From Aotearoamyces nothofagi (Eukaryota; Ascomycota; Leotiomycetes; Leotiales; Tympanidaceae), in assembly GCA_015345905.1 (NCBI GenBank), contig JADDTR010000012.1, forward strand, positions 132,578 to 196,577: a stretch of DNA of 64,000 bases. Direction: 5' to 3'. Positions 56,638 to 64,000 of the stretch are shown here, in pieces; the first letter of the stretch is position 1; each line of letters begins with the position of its first letter. The notes beneath the pieces were generated by a model that worked only from the letters and a program-made list of their open reading frames with translations, made no database searches and was not told the DNA's origin. The position numbers and the translations under genes were made by a program.

Positions 56638-59600
56638 ATGAGCTCTGCTGCGACTGCTGGTCCACCTCCAGGACGGCCATTCTCTATGAATGGAGGGGGT
56701 CCTCTTGGGGGATCTCGTACAACAAACGCTGAACGCGAACCGAGGAGCGCAAATCGTGTCTTCCCTCACATCGATGACTTGGTGGCAGCAAAACCCGATG
56801 TCAATCCCCATGCCCCCATGCGGCGACTTTTACTGGAAGGCGACTCATATGCGAAACAAGCGGATACCCACCTCGATTTTCGACGCCCAGAACTGGCTCT
56901 GCAAGAGTATATCAAAGCTTCGATTATTGCCGTCGAGATCGTACCTAGACACAAGGAATTTCCCGATTTAAAGACAGATCGCAGTGACTTGCACCGTCTT
57001 TATGTTGGACTTCAGAAGAGGATTACATCGCAACATGCAAAGTTCGAAGATGTCAAACAGCTGATTAAGGAAAACAATCTTAAAAACGGTGTAACGCCTG
57101 CATTTCACAACGATGGCCGAGATATTTCAGAAACCAATATACAGCCCTCTGAGAAGCATCGGCCGCTCTCTCTTCAGTCATCAGCACCCAGGAACGCAAA
57201 TATCACCACAGTACCTTTGGGTTCTACTGAAAAGGAAATACAGGCAGTCAAAGGAAGTTCGACCAGAACTACTGCTGATATTCTTAATGCGACAGAGCCC
57301 ATAATGCGTAAGAAGCCCGTTGTGCAGCCAAAACCGAATGCTCTTCATGGAAATGTTATCAACAGCTCTGTCGGAGCTCAAGCAGATACTTTATCGATTT
57401 CTTCAAATGAAGATCTTACTGCTCGATTTGCAAGATTACGTCGCATAGAATCATCATCTCCTGTTCCTGTCCAGGACCCCAGGATACGTACGCGATTAAT
57501 CGAAATGCCGGATGCCGCCGATTTCATTCGGAGAGGTACCTCCTTTGATTCAAGTTCTCGAAGCAACATACCGAAGCAACGCGTCGATCGACCCTCAGGT
57601 CCGCGAGACATGCCTCAGAAAATGTCCCTTGATGTGCAGGTCCCAGGAATGCCGCGGCCGCCAGACGCAATATATAGCCCCGCTCGAGATACGGATGATC
57701 CATTGAGCATTAATCAGCCTCATATTGCCCCTCGTAGCATTTATGGAACTTCAGGGAGATCAGCATCAGCAGCTTCCCTCAACGATTCGCGTCGCACATC
57801 AACAAGTACCATTGGGAAGAATGACTATTTTGCTCCAGCCCACAAAATCTCCGAAGGTCTAGCACCTAAAATGCTTTCCGGCCCAAAGCTTCCAGACTCG
57901 ACAACTGTGAGTGCTGAGGAGCTAATGGAATACCTCAAAAGAGGATCCCACGAGCTTCGGATGCTACTCGTTGATATTCGCCCGCGGGAAAAGTTTGATA
58001 GCGGGCACATTATGTCACACTCTATCATATGTGTTGAGCCTATCGTTATGCGAGAAGCAATGTCGGCGGATGAGTTAGCGCAGAGTCTTGTCCTATCACC
58101 CGAAACGGAGCAGAAACTTTTTGACAAGCGGCACGAGTTTGACCTTGTGGTATATTATGACCAGTCCTCAGCCTCAAGTCGTTATAGTGGCCCGACAAGT
58201 AATGTCGACGAGATGCCATTGAGAGACTTCAGCAAAGCGGTGTACGACTATGGCTATGATAAGCAGCTGAAGCGGCGGCCAATGTTACTTATTGGAGGTT
58301 TGGATGCATGGATCGATCTCGTTGGGCAAGGCGGGCTTGAGATCTCGGAGACTAGCACTACCTTACCGAGACCCTCTAGTAAGGTTGATTTAAAAGCTCG
58401 TCAAGCCATCTCAAAGGGTTCGAATATAAATGATGGTAAAAAGCTGCCAACAACTCGAATAAAGACATACGAGTCACGACCCTTATCTGAAGAAGAGGAG
58501 AGCAAATGGGATGAGACCCTCAGGGCAGCAGCTCAACCATCTAATCCAGTTGAGGATCAATCCTCTGCATACGACGAGGTCTCGTTCATTAAGACCACAG
58601 AGGATTTCTTTCGTCGATTCCCAGAGCCTTCAGCTATTCAAGAATCAATGACATCACCGTCAGGCCGTCAAGAGACGCAAAATCCTCGTCAGCCACCATA
58701 CAGTACTCAGTCGACGTATTCTTCCATTGAGCATCATGATGAGTTTAATTCGATGATGCCAAGGATACCTTCTAGACCACCTGCTGCTATATCGAGACAG
58801 AGCTATGGCGGTGTCTCCGATGTAAGTCATGGCAAGTGGAATTTACCTGACATCAAGACAATCTCGCGTCCGGTTGTAGCTCGAACCGGACTTATGAACT
58901 TCTCCAGTACATGCTACATGAACTCGGTCCTTCAGGGTCTTAGTGCAACCAGGTGGTTTCCAGAATACCTCCTTTTCGGCGAATTTCAAGCTGCAAAGCC
59001 GCCGCCGCGGAAAAAGGACGAAAAAAGTGATCCGCCGCAACTAATGTTAAGAAGTTTGGCGTATCTATTACAACATCTCTGGAGTGGACAATATAATTAT
59101 GTGACTCCTAAGACAATCAGGGTTCGTCAGAAGTCACCCCACTTCCGATTAATGAATATGCTAATAGGATTAGAATTATGTCTTCAGGGTCAGCAGCAGT
59201 ACGCCCAAACCCCAGAACGAGATTCTTGGAGGGCACGCGCAGCAAGATGCTCACGAATTTCTGATCTTTCTCCTTGACTTAATCGAGGATGAAACAAACG
59301 GGCTCCGCGACAAGGATGCTCCACCGCCTCTTAAGCCTGCGGATGAAGCAATCAAAGCACGCCAGCCCCTTGTCATATCTTCAAACTTCCACTGGCAGCG
59401 GTACAGATCATACAACGACTCCCCGGTGGGTCTCAGATTCCGGGGGCAGAGCTCGATCACAAATACATGTCAAGATTGTGGCCATGTGTCGCGAAATTGG
59501 GATACGTGGAATGTTTTAGGTGTCGCTATAGATGCAAAGAAATCAACACAGTCTCTGGAGAATGCATTAAAGAATATGTACGAAGAACAGGCGATGGTCG

Positions 59601-60031
59601 ACTACAAATGCGACAAGTGTAAGCAGAAGAGGGTGCACAAACAGACTCTGCTCTCGCGTTGTCCACGAACATTGATCATCCATCTCCTACGAACTACAAA
59701 TACGGCAAAAATAATGACTAAGGTCACTTTCCCGTTAGAAGGTCTCAGTTTGAAGCCATTCTTTATTCCGCTTACAGGCGGTAATATGGACGATTTGGCG
59801 AAAAATCCCGATCGAACCGCGGAAGCTCGGTATAATTGTTATGCAGTGATACAGCATGGGGGTACTTCCATGAGGTCTGGTCATTACTGGACGCTTGCTA
59901 GGGATCTCAAGGATCCTGCTTTGGGGCCTGAAAGTTGGTATAAGTTTAATGACGAGCAGGTCTCTTCTGCATCGCCGGCAGAAACCCAGTACCAGGAATC
60001 GTACATTTTATTTTACGAACGGGCGGTATGA
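56638..60031 (+). CDS. Rhodanese-USP deubiquitinase (Doa4/Ubp/USP8 type)
   Basis: Exons 56638-59121 and 59174-60031 (1113 aa). An N-terminal helical USP8_dimer/MIT-like region (about 40-140, RRPELALQEYIKASIIAVEI) is followed by a disordered stretch, a rhodanese domain (about 424-570, LLVDIRPREKFDSGHIM, LIGGLDAWIDL) and a USP catalytic domain. The Cys box is TGLMNFSSTCYMNSVLQGL (Cys near 757), GGHAQQDAHEFLIFLLDLIE follows, the zinc pairs are TCQDCG and CDKCKQK, and the His box is SMRSGHYWTLARD with later WYKFNDEQV. The rhodanese loop reads YYDQSSASSR with no Cys, so it is probably only a binding module. By family it recycles ubiquitin from cargo at endosomes with ESCRT-III or cleaves it on other targets. 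The intron donor GTTCGT and acceptor GATTAG keep phase; reading through would end the protein early. Confidence 0.9.
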
Positions 60032-61026
60032 CATAGCCAGTTAAACGGGATTATCGTAGTTAGCTATCTAACCAGTGTGGTTCAACTTCTGGAATATTGG
60101 GCAATTGGTCAGAGCCGGAGTTATGATGATAGGGCGCGGCATTACTTTTAGTGTTCAAATATAGAAGTTAAACATCAGTGATCACAAAAGAGGGGTTTCT
60201 AATTTCTATATATATAGCGTCTATTAGACATTTTTAAGACTTCAAGTTGTATTATTAGTTTATTATTTCTCTCTCTTTTTCTAGGGGACTTTTGTGAATA
60301 ATGATCAAACTGTTCCTTGGCGATCCTGTTGACGTGCAATAGAACAAGAGTCCCCGTTCCGTTCCTCTCTGTTGATTGTAGCTCGCCTGGTGGCCATCCC
60401 TACGATTAAATAGATACATTTGCTGCCATGGACACCAAGTTAGCGACCATTCGGCAGCACAGATTCGACATTAATTAAGCTTAATCATGGCGCGCAGCCC
60501 TAGCAGCGATCACTCGCCGGGATGTCGCAGAGCCGAGGAGCGCGGCCGCGAGCTTACCCGCATGCGTCGCCTAGGCGCATAACGAGGCCCAGCCAGCCTC
60601 CAGCCGCGACAGGGAATGGAGTCGTCACCCACGACTCCTTCGTCGACGTATTAACCCGTCTTCTTGCCATGGTGCCTCCCTCCCTCCTCCTCCAAAAAAC
60701 AAGCCACACGCATCTCACAAGAACTGACGAATTTACGAAGAAAAAAGAAAAAGCACAATCATCGACGGCGGGATTCCATCGTTTCGCGAAATAAAGGGCT
60801 GCGGCAGATCGGTTGTGCTGTACTCTGAGACGCGGGGCGAAACACGGCTTATCTCTCACCCTGCACAGGGTGCTGGACTGCGAGATACTGGGCGCCGGAT
60901 TTCCCTCCGGATTTCGGATTTGGAGCGACGTCTCTGAACCGCCCTTGTGCTCTTCATCTTGAGGAATTAGTTGCCCAAGAGGCCTTTCTCAACCCTGCGC
61001 ATTCATAATCGGACATCATCACGATA
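60032..61026. other. Intergenic region, USP 3' side / membrane-protein promoter
   Basis: 995 bases. AT-rich with ATTTCTATATATATAGCG near 60200, then more GC-rich. A 90-codon plus and a 101-codon minus frame overlap at 60522-60859 with no domains and are not called. No tRNA-like B-box structure was found. Confidence 0.5.
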
Positions 61027-61777
61027 ATGATGAAGCTCTGTAGCAACCGCCCAGAAGGCTTCGTACGTTCCACCATCCCCCGGCTCGCTCTCCAAAGCAG
61101 CGACGGTAGCTAACAGATCACCGCAGGGCCCATACTCGGAACTCTCCTCGCCGATACCAACAACCTGCTTCACAGACACGATCCTAATCCCTCTCCCCGT
61201 ATGGCTCTATCTCGCCATTCTGCCGCTACTTCTGCTCATAACGCTGCACCGGCGGCGCAATTACTACAACCCCTCGACACAACATCTGCGCCTTAAGCCT
61301 GCGCGTTCCTACCTGCGGATTTTTGTTCAAACAATCTACTACCTGCTCCTCGTTGCCAACATCCTCATGCACACACTAGAGATCGTACGACTATGTCTCA
61401 TCAATTTCGGTATCGCGTTGCTGCCGTTCGCGTATGTTGCGCTACTGGTAGGATTGGCGCTACATGCGACGAATGGTGCGTGGGGACGTATTGTGCAGGA
61501 GATGTGGGTTGCTGCCAATATGATTGTCTGGATAGGTTTGATGACGGTCAGTGTGGTTAAGCTTGTGGGCTTGGTGAAGCAGGAGAACAAGGGCGTGAGG
61601 AGGACTGGGAGCAAGTATCCGGTCAGTGATCAGGTTATTGATCAGGCTGTTATTGCAGGGGTTTATTTGGCATTAGTAGCATTGGAGCTAGGGTTGGGTG
61701 TCTGGAGGAATGGGAGGGGTGCGAAGAATGAGAGGATGGAGAGGGTTAGTATGGACGCTGGGAGTTGGGAGAAGTAA
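61027..61777 (+). CDS. Small multipass membrane protein, TMD0-like
   Basis: Exons 61027-61062 and 61127-61777 (228 aa); donor GTACGT, branch GCTAACAG. The N-terminus (MMKLCSNRPEGFGPYSELSS, then TTCFTDTILIPLPVWLY) resembles the start of fungal ABCC/MRP-type transporters, whose TMD0 begins with a similar Cys...GPxS...CFxDT pattern before the first helix. About five hydrophobic segments follow: LYLAILPLLLLITL, IYYLLLVANILM, GIALLPFAYVALLVGLAL, ANMIVWIGLMTVSVVKLVGL and AVIAGVYLALVALELGLGV. A short charged tail ends SWEK. No ATP-binding cassette lies downstream before the next gene, and the reading frame closes normally. It may be a stand-alone TMD0-like protein or an unrelated integral membrane protein; function unknown. 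Confidence 0.72.
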
Positions 61778-62361
61778 GTTAGGTATTGTTGATCTATTTA
61801 AGAAGGCGTCCAAATGATAACAGGACACCGAAATAACTCCAAGCTCCAGTCGAATAAGAATTTGCCGTAAATAACAGATAGAACGCTCCTACTGAAACTA
61901 CGCATTGCCTATGTATATATAAGAAGCTATGTTCAATCAAGAATCTCTTACCAATAATGTAACTGATAAGAAGATGTTATTTAGTTCCAGCTCGTTGCAG
62001 TCTGACAAGATGTCCTGGTGATTTATGTGACGTACTGTTGAGGTAGATAAGCAGGATCTAGTCCTACATCGCCTACTGATCCCAACCTACTCATATATCA
62101 GCTTTATACAGTCATATCTACATCCAAGGGTGATGCACGACCCAAGAGGACCAGGAGCTCATTCGACGCATAATTTCGATGTTAAATATACCTGGTAAAA
62201 TGCTGACTGCATTGTTCTACGTAAGCATCTAGTGCCCTGTAACTGAACGAACTTAAGAGCTCATGTTAGCCTCCATACTGAAACGCCAAAGACAAATACT
62301 TGGAGATGAAGCCTCAGATGCCATATACTTGCAGAGCCTTGCCACCTCTGCCACCCCTCAT
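61778..62361. other. Intergenic region between convergent genes
   Basis: 584 bases, AT-rich; 3' flanks of the membrane-protein gene and spf30. No feature recognised. Confidence 0.5.
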
Positions 62362-63349
62362 TCACTGAAATCCTTCCTCATCGCCATTTGTCTGGTATAT
62401 ATGTCGGCTCCGCGTAGGATCTTTGCGCATTGTCTGCCCGGAGCCAGTAAATCCAACTGACGTGTGTTAGTTTATTGTCAAAACTATTACAAAAATTATA
62501 TGCTTACCCCTGCCATGCACGCCTTCGGGAGTCCTAAACATGCTTTCCTTTTTAGCAGCTTTGCCAAACTTTCCCTTCGCTGCAAAGTCCTGCCATTTAT
62601 TCTTGCCAGCTTCCAGCTCCTTGTTTGCCTTGATCTTTTTGGGGACCTTAGCAGGCCGTGTGGGACCATCACTGACCTTACTTGGCTCCTTCTTCGTCCG
62701 CTGGGCTAGTTCTTGATCGATATCCGCAGCGGCTGAAATTACGCCGGGATTTGACGGCGGTGTTGGTATTGATGATACAACTGGTGTGCCATCAGCTTTG
62801 CGCTTATTAGGGTTTATTATGGGTTTAATGTCTTTAGCTCTCAAAGTCTCCGTGCTATCATAGCTTTTAAACTTGACAATATACACAGGATTCGTTGATG
62901 ATCCCGTGATGGATGTTATCCGTGCTGGATAAAACCCTTTGTCGCCAGAGTGCCATTTTGCTAAAACCGTGTCGTTAACGGAAAAGGTTGTGGGTGCCTC
63001 GGGTTCGTCTGCAGCAGCTGGTGCTGCTGTCTTCTTAAACGCAGGATGGTTCTCTCGCGACCATTTTTCCTTTACTGGTGGTGCTGCATCCTTCTTCGGG
63101 GCTACTACTGGTGCTGGAGACGGCTTTAGTTCTGCGATCGCAGCTTCGGTGAGGGAAATGACTTGTTCGAGTTCAGTCTTTAATTCCTGAAGCTCTGCAC
63201 TATCTGGATCTGCTTGCAGTCCAAGTTGGACGGTTTCCAACTAGTAAGAGAGTTAGTGGCAGACACTCCACAGCAGAAAGGGTAGGCATGCGTACCTGGA
63301 GCTTATATTCCTTGATCTCCGCCTCGAATGCCGCGACTTCGCTACTCAT
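62362..63349 (-). CDS. spf30: Tudor-domain splicing factor Spf30 (SMNDC1)
   Basis: Exons 63349-63296, 63240-62508, 62456-62362 (293 aa). The N-terminal coiled region (MSSEVAAFEAEIKEYKLQLE) precedes a Tudor domain at about 105-160 (NDTVLAKWHSGDKGFYPARI, VYIVKFKSYDSTETLRAKDI) with the aromatic residues that bind dimethylarginine in SmB/D proteins. A Lys-rich segment leads to the conserved C-terminus KKESMFRTPEGVHGR, VGFTGSGQTMRKDPTRSRHI, completed by the third exon. Spf30 is a spliceosome factor, required for tri-snRNP joining in the human homologue. The last intron is essential: reading through it loses the conserved end. Length fits the family. Confidence 0.92.
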
Positions 63350-64000
63350 TTTGCGTCGCGATAATATGGACTAAAACATGCGACGTAGATGAATAGATTA
63401 TATGGATGGAACAGGGCGATATCTTGTCAGCGTTTTACAAGATTGATCAATCGACTGTGCCGTTGTCGTTGATGGTGGACGTCTAAGTTAGAATGGGGAG
63501 GCGGTAATTGTTATCAAAGCCTTGCAGTCGCTTATCGCGCTATATCACGTGATATTGGCTACTCACTAGAAAAATGACAACAGCAATAGACTACAGACCT
63601 TTGACACCGCTGCGTTCTGAGGCTGGGAGTATTACGGGTGAGGGAGCTAAAGTTCTATGACTAGCCTAATGTTTACGCCCTGCAGGTTACATGTGTGCAA
63701 CTCAAATTCTCAATCGTTCCGCTTGAAACCCCTGTATAGTCCTGATGCCTGTCATTGCTCTTCATGACATATGTGTGTAGACTCATACTTGTACACATGG
63801 GTGCATTGTCTAATCGATGCGTCGTCACGTGGTCCATATACCACATGCAAATTCCAACTAGGGAGCCATTTAGCATCGAAAAGGACATATAACAATGCAA
63901 TCGACGTAGATGAACAGAAACTTTCCAAGATAAGAATGACAGGCAAGACCTCCTTCTCCAGCCATTTCTGTAGGACAGTGGACTCTTGCGCGGAAACCGG
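63350..64000. other. Right-edge intergenic region, spf30 promoter side
   Basis: 651 bases to the window end. Contains CACGTGATATTGGC near 63547 (an E-box-like CACGTG) and short open frames on the minus strand without support. The next gene is not visible. Confidence 0.5.

Noticed and set aside
59122-59277. Apparent early end of the USP protein
   Set aside because: Explained by an intron (59122-59173) that restores the conserved GGHAQQDAHEF block in frame; the gene looks intact.
1-64000. Transposons, virus-derived elements, rRNA genes, CRISPR arrays
   Set aside because: I saw no transposase, reverse transcriptase, integrase or capsid-like frame, no long terminal repeats and no AT-rich RIP-like block. 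Short degenerate copies could still be missed without a search.

Overview
The window is nuclear DNA from a filamentous ascomycete, most likely Pezizomycotina. The evidence is short introns (about 45-80 nt) with GTAAGT/GTATGT-type donors and CTAAC branch sites, gene spacing of about 0.3-2 kb, and products whose closest known relatives are mould proteins (HAM1-like, DUF4211, GT34 Gma12/Mnn10 type, rhodanese-USP, Stealth proteins). I recognised no rRNA, tRNA, CRISPR array, virus-derived element or transposon. I would not name the genus from sequence alone. All exon boundaries were worked out by hand from splice signals and protein continuity, and every completed model closes in frame.

Layout. 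(1) 1-9.5 kb holds four secretory-pathway glycan genes side by side: a GT25 glycosyltransferase cut by the left edge, a TPT/nucleotide-sugar-type transporter, a GT34 galactosyl/mannosyltransferase, and a type II Stealth phosphotransferase related to fungal Xpt1. This is the best candidate for an undescribed system: a local kit for building and phosphodiester-capping a surface glycan. (2) 11.5-13.4 kb is a secreted adhesin-like protein with three 36-residue repeats and a histidine-rich (S-K/E/Q-H-T)n tail. (3) 14.8-17.8 kb is a HAM1-like protein with two tiny internal exons. (4) 17.8-21.5 kb is a gene-free, GC-rich island of many minisatellites, including about 530 bp of a GTAC-based satellite. 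(5) 21.5-30.5 kb carries a DUF4211 nuclear protein, a Ptc1-type PP2C phosphatase, ESCRT-III Vps2 and a small cupin. (6) 30.7-41 kb carries mitofusin Fzo1, an alpha-arrestin and the four-BRCT checkpoint protein Dpb11/Rad4/TopBP1. (7) 41.4-50 kb carries a 1402-residue protein with an N-terminal ADF-homology domain and a C-terminal PH-like domain, then Tom22 and the alpha subunit of the mitochondrial processing peptidase. (8) 51-64 kb carries a Dma1-type FHA-RING ubiquitin ligase, Vps16, a rhodanese-USP deubiquitinase of the Doa4/USP8 type, a small multipass membrane protein, and the Tudor splicing factor Spf30.

How the genes relate. Most of the right two thirds is ordinary housekeeping content: endosome/vacuole trafficking (Vps2, Vps16, Doa4-like, arrestin), mitochondria (Fzo1, Tom22, MPP-alpha), and cell cycle and signalling (Dpb11, Dma1, Ptc1). 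The left third is accessory in character: glycan enzymes, a repeat-built surface protein, satellite DNA and long gene-poor spacers. Two introns use GC-AG boundaries (arrestin, tom22), and the vps2 start codon sits in a coding exon of only six bases.
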